From Natronomonas sp. CBA1123 (GTDB lineage: Archaea; Halobacteriota; Halobacteria; Halobacteriales; Haloarculaceae), in NCBI RefSeq assembly GCF_009741925.1, contig NZ_WPCC01000001.1:62001-126000 (forward strand): a stretch of DNA of 64,000 nucleotides, in the 5' to 3' direction. The translations under genes and the position numbers were made by a program. Each line of letters begins with the position of its first letter. The stretch's first letter is position 1. Below are positions 49,299 through 57,205 of the stretch, piece after piece. The notes below the pieces were generated by a model that was not told the DNA's origin, searched no databases, and was given only the letters and a program-made list of their open reading frames with translations.

Positions 49299-50084
49299 TC
49301 ATTCCCGCCCAAGCTCGGTGGGCAAGTAGTGGGGCAGTTCCGGGTGTGGGATATGGATTCCCAGTGCCATCAGGCCGTGTGCGAGCAGCACGTAACCGAG
49401 AGCGACGAAAATCGCGCCGAGGAGACGATGGACACGACCCGTCCGGAGGGTGTCGAATGTGCCCAGTGTAGTGCCATAGAAGAGGACGGCTGGGACCGTC
49501 CCAAGTCCGAAGGCAGCGAGGGCTGCGATGCCGACGACTGGTGACCCAACTGCGAAGACGTAGACGAACGCTGCATACAGCATCGGGCAAGGAACCAACC
49601 CATGAAGCAACCCGAGGCCGACGATTCCGGGCCCATCAGCCAGCCGAGTGAGTCGGGTCGAGGCGCTGTTTAGCAGCCGGCCGATGGAGACGCCCGGAAG
49701 CGGGAGTCGCTGAAGGACGCTCGTGTGCTGTCCGAAAGCCGAACTGAGTCCATGGACGATGATGAGGATGCCGAGGGCGACGCCGACCGTTCCACGAAGG
49801 ACGTTCGTCACCGCCAGCAGGGTATCGGCCGTCAGATACAGCAGCCCGCCCAGCGCGCCGAAGAGTCCACCGAGGAGGGCGTAACTCGTCGTCCGGCCGA
49901 GGTTGAAGAGGCCGTGATGATAGAGTACGTCCCGGGTGCTCCCAACCGACCCCCCATCCGTTCGTGCCTTGTCGTACATCGAGACGACCGGGCCGCACAT
50001 ACCGATACAGTGGGCCCCGCCGAGGACGCCGATACCGAAGAACAACACGAGGTCGACGCGGGCAACTGACGCGAAATCAATCAT
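49299..50084 (-). CDS. TauE/UreH-type membrane protein with CxxMCGP
   Basis: This is a 261-residue protein with six spans. The opening GGAHCIGMCGPVVSMY motif in span 1 and PCPMLYAAFVYVF in span 4 are typical of the urease-accessory/cytochrome-biogenesis-like (DsbD_2) branch of the sulfite-exporter superfamily. Close relatives move copper or nickel, and the two Cys plus Met fit metal handling. It lies 142 bases downstream of the copper amine oxidase on the same strand, so copper delivery to that enzyme is a reasonable inference. Confidence 0.8.
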   Translation of the reverse strand: MIDFASVARVDLVLFFGIGVLGGAHCIGMCGPVVSMYDKARTDGGSVGSTRDVLYHHGLFNLGRTTSYALLGGLFGALGGLLYLTADTLLAVTNVLRGTVGVALGILIIVHGLSSAFGQHTSVLQRLPLPGVSIGRLLNSASTRLTRLADGPGIVGLGLLHGLVPCPMLYAAFVYVFAVGSPVVGIAALAAFGLGTVPAVLFYGTTLGTFDTLRTGRVHRLLGAIFVALGYVLLAHGLMALGIHIPHPELPHYLPTELGRE

Positions 50085-50226
50085 CGATGGCTACCATGGT
50101 TGGAATGTGTTGAAGCAGGCGCATACAGTACTCACAGCGGGTCGGTGGCACGGTCTCTCGTCACCACTCGACCGTTGTCGGGTGGCGATGACAACCGAGA
50201 GACTGACTGGAAAGCCGACGACGCCG

Positions 50227-52176
50227 TTAGTCGTCGCTTGGGCTGGTAATCTCGTAATCGGTGTGGCAGGGTTCGGGCGGCAACGAGATCGAGGGGTTGC
50301 TGTCGAGGAATCCCTCGGGTTTGAGGTGGAAGCTGGCGATTTCGACCGGGAGAATCGGCCAGTCCTCCGCACTGGGGACGTGGTTGACACCCTGTGTGTA
50401 CCAGACGACGAGGTCCTCGTCGACGAGCGACCGGTCCTGTTCGGTCCATTCGGGCAGCCCCGTCGTGTCGTCGTTGAGGTTCGGATAATCGCCTGCGGCG
50501 AAGCGCTCGTCGTCGTCGTACGGCGTCACCCAGAAGTTGTTCTGGATGAATCCCGACCGCTCCATGTAACTCGAGGTGGGCTTCATCGGCGCCGAGACGT
50601 TCGAGTGCGGTTCGAGTTTGTACCCACAGCTGCGGCCGTAGGAGTTCTCGGTTTCACTGCTGGCGATCCGCCAGTAGCGGCCACGGAGCGGGTCGATGTC
50701 CTGTCGGGCTTCGTTCTCTCGCTCTAAGAGGGTCTCCTTCGCACGGAAGGCGTTCTTCCGGTTGCGCTCGCTGCCCGTCGGTTCGTTGTGGACCTCGTAG
50801 GCCCGCATCGGGCTCTCGTCGATGTCGAAATCCAACCGGAAGTTGAAGAAGTGCTGGTGGATGGGCGCTTTGACCTGTGGCGCGACGAGGGCGTACTGGC
50901 CGTAGGTGTCCTCCGCGGTCTCGTCGGCGGGAACGACGCCGTTGGAGTCGACACCGGTCAGCCGAACCTCGGCCTCGATACTGCCGTCGGGGTAGAAGTA
51001 CCAGTAGAACCCGTAGTCGTAGTTGTACACCGTCGCGATGAAGGAGATGACGAGGCGACGGCGGCGGCGGACCTCGGTGTGGGGCTTTCGCTCCTCGGTG
51101 TGTTTCCAGAGGATGCCGTCGTCCTCCTCGTGCATGCAGATGGCACTTTCGAGGGTCTCGGATTCACCCTCGATGGTGTTCATCTCCACGTCGAAGTACT
51201 TCATCACGCCGAGACAGTCACAGCCCTCCGTGAGTCGGTTGGCCATCCGCCCGACGTGGTACTCGCCGATGTCGAAAGCGTTCTTCCAGGAGTGATTCGG
51301 ATCGGGGTCGCCGTAGGGGACGGCCATCTCACAGGCCGAGGCGCGGTGGAGGACTCGCCGGGACTCATCGCCGTCGTCGAACTTCACGTCGTGGAAGACG
51401 AGCCCTTCGCGGGCGGTCCAGCCGATCTGCATCTCCCAGTCGAGCCACTCGACCTTGTTCCCCTCGACTTCCCAACTCGGGCCGTCCGGCTGGATGACAT
51501 CGAGGTGTTCGAAGTCGTCACGTGTCTCGACGCGGTCGGCGCGGTAATCCGCGTCTTCGGGCGGGAGCGGGTTGTCGGGGTCGGGAACGCCGTTGTCCTC
51601 GATGTCGACGACCTCCATCTCGTCGAGGTCGACGAACGCGAAGAGCCCCTCGATGGGGCGTGCGCGGCCGTTGTCGTCCTCGCTGGTTCGAATCCACGAC
51701 AGGGCACGACAGAGCCGTTTGCCCTCGTGTTCTTCGGGTTCGAACCCGCTTGCCGACCACGGGTCGACCATGACGAGGTCGAAGTTCTCGACGCCGCGTT
51801 TCGCTGCTGCCTCCTGCCACTCGGGGTCGTTTTTGACGGTCTCCCGTGCAGCCTCGATCTCCTCGGGCATCACCGCCGGTTCGACATCCGGCACGTGCTC
51901 GCAGTCGAGCAGCGTTTCCTCGGTGAGCGATACCGTTCCCTCGTAGGTTTCGCCGTCCTCGCGAGCGACGAGCGTCGCCGTCCGGTCGATATCATCGCCG
52001 GGTTCGAAGCTCCGAACGACCGCCTTTGGCGGCTCCTCAAGGACGACGTTGTGGTACTGTATCTCCTCGCCGAGATCGGAGGCCGATTCGAAGATCTCGA
52101 CGGCCGCTTCGATCTCGTCGGCAGTGAGTGGGTCGAGCGGGTGGTCCACCGCCGCGGTTGTTTGTTGCTTGCTCAT
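50227..52176 (-). CDS. copper amine oxidase
   Basis: This is a 649-residue enzyme with the complete active site. The cofactor motif is N385-Y386-D387-Y388, with Tyr386 the expected topaquinone precursor. Copper ligands are His440 and His442 (PIHQHF) and probably His599. The catalytic base Asp302 lies in NAFDIGEYHVG. It converts primary amines to aldehydes, releasing NH3 and H2O2. There is no signal peptide, so it is likely cytosolic. The TauE/UreH-type gene follows. Upstream lie amt, glnK and an Lrp-like gene on the same strand, which fits ammonium assimilation. Confidence 0.95.
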   Translation of the reverse strand: MSKQQTTAAVDHPLDPLTADEIEAAVEIFESASDLGEEIQYHNVVLEEPPKAVVRSFEPGDDIDRTATLVAREDGETYEGTVSLTEETLLDCEHVPDVEPAVMPEEIEAARETVKNDPEWQEAAAKRGVENFDLVMVDPWSASGFEPEEHEGKRLCRALSWIRTSEDDNGRARPIEGLFAFVDLDEMEVVDIEDNGVPDPDNPLPPEDADYRADRVETRDDFEHLDVIQPDGPSWEVEGNKVEWLDWEMQIGWTAREGLVFHDVKFDDGDESRRVLHRASACEMAVPYGDPDPNHSWKNAFDIGEYHVGRMANRLTEGCDCLGVMKYFDVEMNTIEGESETLESAICMHEEDDGILWKHTEERKPHTEVRRRRRLVISFIATVYNYDYGFYWYFYPDGSIEAEVRLTGVDSNGVVPADETAEDTYGQYALVAPQVKAPIHQHFFNFRLDFDIDESPMRAYEVHNEPTGSERNRKNAFRAKETLLERENEARQDIDPLRGRYWRIASSETENSYGRSCGYKLEPHSNVSAPMKPTSSYMERSGFIQNNFWVTPYDDDERFAAGDYPNLNDDTTGLPEWTEQDRSLVDEDLVVWYTQGVNHVPSAEDWPILPVEIASFHLKPEGFLDSNPSISLPPEPCHTDYEITSPSDD

Positions 52177-52369
52177 GGGTTAATCTGGCCCGATCACCGA
52201 ACGTTCGTCAGGTGAACGAGCCGACAATCCACTCGATGTTCGATTCCGTATTGGTGGTTGTTTACAACCCAAGTGTAGTAACCGAGCAGCTGGGGCCGAA
52301 CTGCCGCGAGCTGCTGCTATCGACCGTACGAAAAGGGAAGGATTTCGTCGAATCGGCGGGCTGCCCGCG

Positions 52370-52819
52370 TTACCCCTCAATCTGGGGGTCGGGAGACGCC
52401 TCGTCGATGGGCACCCCTTCCACGACGACCTCCTCGACGGAATCAATCGCCACGGACCGAACTTCGGGGGCCAACAGCAACTCCTTGAGACAGGCGCCGA
52501 CCGCGCGTTCGCTCGGGAACTTCGCGACCGCGAACACGTTCGGGGAATCGGAGATTTCGTACACCGTGACGAAGCCGGGACGCGTTCGGAGTCGCTCGAT
52601 GCAGTCGTCGACCACGTCGAGTTTGACGGTCAGCCAGACGAGGACGGTACGATAGTCGAATGCGTCGTAATCGATGCGGATGGTCACGTCATCGAGCCTC
52701 TCGTCGTCGATGAGGCCCAACCGCTTCTGGATGAGAGCCGACCCATCCGTGCGGTCATCGTCGGGTCCTTCGACCGTCAGTCCATCACTATCGACCGCGT
52801 GGTCGTCCGATTCGGACAT
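52370..52819 (-). CDS. Lrp/AsnC ligand-binding-domain protein without HTH
   Basis: This is a 149-residue protein. The N-terminal 55 residues are acidic and do not look like an HTH. The rest is an ACT/RAM-like fold (VLVWLTVKLDVVDDCIERLR, GFVTVYEISDSPNVFAVAKF). It starts seven bases after glnK and continues the amt-glnK operon. It could sense an amino acid or partner with a DNA-binding paralog. The longer reading to 52978 runs through glnK and is rejected. Confidence 0.7.
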   Translation of the reverse strand: MSESDDHAVDSDGLTVEGPDDDRTDGSALIQKRLGLIDDERLDDVTIRIDYDAFDYRTVLVWLTVKLDVVDDCIERLRTRPGFVTVYEISDSPNVFAVAKFPSERAVGACLKELLLAPEVRSVAIDSVEEVVVEGVPIDEASPDPQIEG

Positions 52820-52826
52820 CGATGAG

Positions 52827-53174
52827 TCAGACAGCGTCGGGCCCGACTTCGCCGGTCCGAATCTGATACGCTTCCGCGACCGGGAGGACGAACACCTTGC
52901 CGTCGCCGGACTCGCCGGTGTGTGCGGCGTCGGCGATGGCTTCCGCGACATCCTCGCTCGGGATGTCGGCGACGACACACTCGAGTTTCACCTTCTGGTG
53001 GAGGTCGACGCTGTACTCTTCGCCCCGCCACTGTCCTTTCTTGACGGGTTGGGAGCCGCGCCCCGAGACGTTCGAGACCGTCAGCGATGGCGCGCCGACC
53101 TCGGAGAGGCTCTGTTTCACCTCGCTCAGTTTATCCGGCCGGAGATACGCGATGACCATCTCGATGTCAGTCAT
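52827..53174 (-). CDS. glnK: nitrogen regulatory PII protein
   Basis: This is a 115-residue PII trimer subunit. The T-loop is about residues 37-54 ([18 protein letters not shown]), and the B-loop [14 protein letters not shown] binds ATP/ADP. It plugs the ammonium channel according to nitrogen status. The start overlaps the amt stop by eight bases, the classic amt-glnK pairing. Confidence 0.95.
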   Translation of the reverse strand: MTDIEMVIAYLRPDKLSEVKQSLSEVGAPSLTVSNVSGRGSQPVKKGQWRGEEYSVDLHQKVKLECVVADIPSEDVAEAIADAAHTGESGDGKVFVLPVAEAYQIRTGEVGPDAV

Positions 53175-54513
53175 CGTCGCTCACCTCACCACCGTCGGCG
53201 GTGGGTGTCTTTCCCGGCGTGGGGCTGGGCGAGCCGACGTCGTTGACGACGTTGCCGCCGAATTCGGGATAGGTCTCGATGCCGTGTTCGGAGGCGTCGA
53301 GGCCGTCGATTTCCTCATCTTTGGAGACGCGTGCCCAGCCGACCAGTTTCAATCCACCGTAGACGACGAGTGTGATGCCGGCGGCCCACGCCGCGAGGAC
53401 GACGACGCCGACGACCTGCGTTCCGAGTTGCGCCAGACTGAACGCCGAGGTGGTGTCGACGAATGGGTAGGCGAGCGCACTGAGGACGCCGGCGGAGCCG
53501 TGAACCGGGAACACCGCACAGACGTCGTCGATGCCGACCCGTTCGAGCAGCTCGAAGACGAGTGGGACCTGTACGCCGGCGATGAAGCCGACGACGAGCG
53601 TTCCGGTCCAACTCGAGACGGCGGCGATACTGCAGACGCTGACGAGGCCGGCCAACAGCCCGTTGGCCGTCATGAGGGTGTCGACCTTCCCGCGTCGTAC
53701 GTAGCCGACGAGCGCGGCACCGATGGACCCCGCACCCATCACGAGCGCCGTGTTGAGCGCGACGCGGCCAGCGTAGGCGTAGTCGGCGAGTGCCAACTCG
53801 CCCCCGTCACCGATTTGGAACACCTCGACTGCGGTCCCGACGTTGAAACCGAACCAGCCGAAGGCGAGGATCAACGTCCCGAGGACGGCGTAGGGCAGCG
53901 AGTGGCCAGGAATGACGTTCGCGGAGCCGTCGTCGTTGTACTTGCCGAGACGGGGGCCGAGGACGTAGGCGGCGGTCAGCCCACAGACGCCGCCGGTCAT
54001 GTGAACGACGGCGGCGCCGGCAAAGTCCTGGAAGCCGAGCTGGGCGAGGAAGCCGCCGCCCCACGTCAGCCCGGTCGCGACTGGATAGATGAGCGCGCCG
54101 ACGAAGACGGTGAAGACGAGGTAGCCGCCGAGTTGGGCGCGTTCGGCGACGGCACCCGAGACGATGGACGCAGCCACCATCGAGAACGCCGCCCCGAATA
54201 GCCAACTCGCCCACGCGGTCGATCCGCCGTTGATGTAGGCGAATGCTCCGGCCGTGCTCCCGCCGGACGTGAGTGCGGCGACTAGCGCCGACACCCCGGC
54301 CCCGACGATGAAGTAGGCGATGACGCCGACGCCCCACGTCAGGAGGTTCTTCGTCAGTTGGTTGGCGACGTTCTTCGAGCGGACCTGCCCGGACTCCAAC
54401 ATCCCGAACCCGGCGTGCATGAAGAACACGAGGAACGCCGCGATAAGTACCCACACGAGATTGACCCCTTCCATAATAACCTCGGGGTCGGCCTGCAGTG
54501 GCAGCTCTAGCAT
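53167..54513 (-). CDS. amt: ammonium transporter
   Basis: This is a 448-residue channel with 11 spans. Conserved Amt features are [15 protein letters not shown] after span 1, AAVVHMTGG with the first pore His, and [10 protein letters not shown] with the second. The long C-terminal tail ([18 protein letters not shown]) contains the regulatory helix that meets PII. It imports NH4+/NH3. It leads the amt-glnK-Lrp operon next to the amine oxidase. Confidence 0.95.
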   Translation of the reverse strand: MLELPLQADPEVIMEGVNLVWVLIAAFLVFFMHAGFGMLESGQVRSKNVANQLTKNLLTWGVGVIAYFIVGAGVSALVAALTSGGSTAGAFAYINGGSTAWASWLFGAAFSMVAASIVSGAVAERAQLGGYLVFTVFVGALIYPVATGLTWGGGFLAQLGFQDFAGAAVVHMTGGVCGLTAAYVLGPRLGKYNDDGSANVIPGHSLPYAVLGTLILAFGWFGFNVGTAVEVFQIGDGGELALADYAYAGRVALNTALVMGAGSIGAALVGYVRRGKVDTLMTANGLLAGLVSVCSIAAVSSWTGTLVVGFIAGVQVPLVFELLERVGIDDVCAVFPVHGSAGVLSALAYPFVDTTSAFSLAQLGTQVVGVVVLAAWAAGITLVVYGGLKLVGWARVSKDEEIDGLDASEHGIETYPEFGGNVVNDVGSPSPTPGKTPTADGGEVSDDD

Positions 54514-54874
54514 GCTTTCACCTGGCCCGGTTCACGTTCGGACCGACCGACGGACTGTCCGTCACGGCCGCCCGATTTCACCGACCCAATTTTACGAACG
54601 ACATGTGATTCGAATTCTATCCCATTGTTTACCCTGACTTTTAGATATTGTCGGAACATTTGGGCACTTCAGTCATACAGATAGGGGAGTGTGTGTTATA
54701 CACTGGTTACAACTGGCTAGTAGTTATCTCCGCCGACGGTCGAACAGACATACGTTTTCTATAGCCGGCGTGAAAAAGACGTTGATGAAGTATTTGGAAG
54801 AAGCTTACCACTTATAGAATACTAATTCCCCTAAAGGGCAAAATACTTCAACCGACTGTTGGCCACGTTGGTGT
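54514..54874. other. 361-base divergent intergenic region
   Basis: It separates amt from the TrmB-type gene. It is AT-rich, includes the palindrome-like TGTGTTATACAC near 54692, and an AAATACTT element about 30 bases before the TrmB ATG that may be its TATA box. No gene is evident on either strand. Confidence 0.5.
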
Positions 54875-55702
54875 ATGGGAACCGAACCGTCGATGTATCT
54901 CAAGGAACTCGGCTTATCGAAATACGAGGCCTGTGCGTACACCTGTCTCCTGCAACGTGGCATTTCGACGGCACAGGAGGTCTCCGATGGAGGCGACGTT
55001 CCGCAGCCACGCGTGTACGACGCTCTCGATTCCTTATCAGAGAAAGGGTTCGTCGAGATTCAGCCGGGGCGACCGAAGAAGTTCGGCCCGGTCGACCCCG
55101 ACCTCGCAATCGAGCGGTTCCGCGAGTACAAACAGCGTCAGTACGATGAGGAACTCTCCGAGATGCAGCGTCTCGGCGACCAGTTCGCAAACGCGGTCGA
55201 GAACACAACGGGGGCTACCGAGGGCTCTGAAATCTGCTGGACGTACTCCGACCGACACCACATCCTCGAGAAGCTTTCCGAGCTCACGACGACGGCGACT
55301 TCGGAGATTCGAATGATTACGACGCCTATCAGTTTCGAACACATTCTCAATCACCACGTCGAAGAGCTGACGCGGAAGGCCGAGACCGGAACGACGATTC
55401 GGGCCGTCGTCTCCGAGGACGGCGTCGTCCCCGCGGCGATTTACGAGCGTGCCGAGAAAATCATGGACATCCGACGCGTCGAGAACATCGAAGGCCGAAT
55501 CTACCTCTACGACAACGCCCACGTTCTCGTGGCTTTCGCCGCGGACAACGACGACGGCTACGTCGGTATCTCCACGACGAGCGATACGCTGTACAGAACT
55601 CAGTCACAGCTGTTCGATTTGCTCTGGGCGAACGGTCACGAGATGAACCGGGCGTCCACCCACGCGAACACCTCCGTTCGAACTGGTGACGAAAGCGTTT
55701 GA
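54875..55702 (+). CDS. TrmB-family transcriptional regulator
   Basis: This is a 275-residue protein. Residues 5-75 are the TrmB winged helix ([41 protein letters not shown]). A coiled-coil segment follows ([20 protein letters not shown]). The C-terminal 130 residues ([32 protein letters not shown]) form the sensor domain of the family. TrmB proteins regulate sugar and central metabolism genes in haloarchaea. The target is not evident; amt lies divergently. Confidence 0.85.
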   Translation: MGTEPSMYLKELGLSKYEACAYTCLLQRGISTAQEVSDGGDVPQPRVYDALDSLSEKGFVEIQPGRPKKFGPVDPDLAIERFREYKQRQYDEELSEMQRLGDQFANAVENTTGATEGSEICWTYSDRHHILEKLSELTTTATSEIRMITTPISFEHILNHHVEELTRKAETGTTIRAVVSEDGVVPAAIYERAEKIMDIRRVENIEGRIYLYDNAHVLVAFAADNDDGYVGISTTSDTLYRTQSQLFDLLWANGHEMNRASTHANTSVRTGDESV

Positions 55703-55729
55703 CCGCCAACCTCCCTCGAACTCGACTGG

Positions 55730-56070
55730 CTACTTGTTTTCGAGAGCGTCGAGGATACACGCTGCCGCGATAACCGCTTCCTTCGGCACGTCGCTTGCGT
55801 CGTCGATGGTTACCGTGTAGGCGTCCCGCATGGAGAACTTGCCCTCGATGTCGCCGACGTGGCCGCCATCGGCGTCGAAGATTTCGTATTTGTTCGGGAC
55901 GAGGTTCGCAGCCGAAAAGAGGTGCCGAAGCGCCGACTATTCGACCACGTAGTCATCGTCATTGAGGTCGGTTGTGGAGATGTCGTACGGAAAGAAGGCC
56001 GCTGCGATGGGCGAATGGCGGAACTCTCGTAAGAATGCCTTCTACCCGACTGGATGGTTTTCGTTCGCAA
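55730..56070 (-). pseudogene. truncated LURP-one (Tubby-like) gene
   Basis: The stretch 55730-55936 encodes SALRHLFSAANLVPNKYEIF...ILDALENK, nearly the same as the end of the intact gene at 62357. It is preceded by an in-frame stop and, farther upstream, by a fragment reading PYDISTTDLNDDDYVVE, matching the intact N-terminus. The middle of the gene is missing and no start is visible. It is an internally deleted copy. Confidence 0.8.
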
Positions 56071-56100
56071 TTACCCCAGACGATAGCGAGCGAGAATCGG

Positions 56101-56502
56101 TTAGTATGACTCAACGGAGACGCCATCAAGCAACTCGAAGTCGTCTCTGTTCCGCGTGACGACCGTCGCCCCGGTTGCTTTTGCAACGGCGGCAATCAGG
56201 ACATCACCGGCGAGGGAGTTGATCTTCTCCTGATTGATTTGCTCATCCCGGTGAAGTGCGGCTTCTAACTCGCCTGCAAGAACCGCATGCTCCGATTGAA
56301 ACGGGATAATTCGCACCCATCCGAACTGTGATTGGATTTCGAAGGGATCCAGTTTTCCTTGTAGCTCCCGGCCGACAGCGATCTCCTTGATATTCAACGC
56401 CGTCGTCACGAACTCCTCATCCTCGTGGCGCTCCAAGTAGTCTGCCACGGCGTCTCGACCCGCCCAATGGTGGATGAGAAACGTCGTATCAAGCAGTTTC
56501 AT
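56101..56502 (-). CDS. vapC: PIN-domain ribonuclease toxin VapC
   Basis: This is a 133-residue PIN protein with the acidic metal site spread over MKLLDTTFLIHHW (Asp5), LNIKEIAVG (Glu), AGDVLIAAVA (Asp) and VTRNRDDF (Asp). It is expected to cleave tRNA or rRNA when free of its antitoxin. Two ATGs (56505 and 56502) are adjacent; either start is inside the antitoxin gene, giving an overlap of about 14-17 bases, typical of VapBC. Confidence 0.88.
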   Translation of the reverse strand: MKLLDTTFLIHHWAGRDAVADYLERHEDEEFVTTALNIKEIAVGRELQGKLDPFEIQSQFGWVRIIPFQSEHAVLAGELEAALHRDEQINQEKINSLAGDVLIAAVAKATGATVVTRNRDDFELLDGVSVESY

Positions 56503-56764
56503 CATCGTCGTCCCCTGCCAGCGCCTCGAGCGCCTCCTGTTGTCGGTCGGCCATGCCCGTGCCCAGCTGCTCACGGGAGCGGTCAACAAGTGCTTCGAGC
56601 TCGTCAGCATCGTCTTCCGAGAGTGTCCCGAACCCTTCACGCCAATCGATGGACGCTTCTTCTAAGAGTCGGGTCACCAAGTCGCTAAAGCTTTCATCCT
56701 CTCGTTTTCGTGCCTTCAGCTCCTCATACACGTCGTCTCGGATGCCGATGGTTTTCGTCCCCAT
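56489..56764 (-). CDS. vapB: VapB-type antitoxin
   Basis: This is a 91-residue acidic protein. Residues 1-40 suggest a ribbon-helix-helix type DNA-binding domain (GTKTIGIRDDVYEELKARKR). The C-terminal part (DDADELEALVDRSREQ) should wrap the PIN toxin. The ATG at 56764 is preceded by a perfect inverted repeat, the probable autoregulation site. The longer frame to 57070 is rejected. Confidence 0.85.
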   Translation of the reverse strand: MGTKTIGIRDDVYEELKARKREDESFSDLVTRLLEEASIDWREGFGTLSEDDADELEALVDRSREQLGTGMADRQQEALEALAGDDDDETA

Positions 56765-56766
56765 AT

Positions 56767-56792
56767 TTTGTGTTTGTATACACAAACACAAA
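56767..56792. promoter_or_regulatory. vapBC operator (perfect inverted repeat)
   Basis: TTTGTGTTTGT and ACAAACACAAA are 11-base perfectly inverted arms separated by ATAC. It ends two bases before the vapB ATG. Binding by the VapB RHH dimer is expected. Confidence 0.75.
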
Positions 56793-57205
56793 TGCATTAC
56801 TCGACCTCTATCCACGAATGACGGAGAAATCGAGGTGGATGCCACTCCCTTCAGGGCGGAGAAAATGTCAATATAAAAACTGATTTGCGACTGGAATATA
56901 GCTGCTTGGAGAGCCGTCTGGAGCGGTTTCCACTGGCCGGGTCGGTTGAATTCACGCACCACAGCCCTTCTAAACCCCTGTAGTCTCAACTTCCCTGTCC
57001 TCGGTGGCGCCGCCGTTGTCGTCGAAGATCTCGTACTCGTTCGGGGCGAAAATAGGGACCGGTGAAGCATGGCAACCGGTGGTCAGTCGTTCCCGATTGG
57101 GGAAACACGAGACAGACGGTGCGTGCCGCCACACCTGCTGAAGGTTCGGGACCATCGGAGCAATCGGAAGAAAGCGACGGGGTGTTCGGCGGAGTTAGCG
57201 ACCAA
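56793..57205. other. 413-base gap with LURP-one remnant
   Basis: No intact gene is visible. The first part is vapBC promoter sequence. A degraded LURP-one fragment is described separately. The last 130 bases, next to the RND gene stop, show nothing recognisable. Confidence 0.5.
57011..57060 (-). pseudogene. short LURP-one remnant
   Basis: The minus strand reads PNEYEIFDDNGGATED, matching NKYEIFDADGGHVGD of the intact LURP-one protein at 62357 and of the truncated copy at 55730. The rest of the gene is gone. The match is short, so it is offered with moderate confidence. Confidence 0.5.

Noticed and set aside
50788-52215. Plus-strand frame of 475 codons
   Set aside because: It is antisense to the copper amine oxidase with its NYDY and HxH motifs.
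52897-54201. Plus-strand frame of 434 codons
   Set aside because: It is antisense to amt and glnK, both with canonical motifs.
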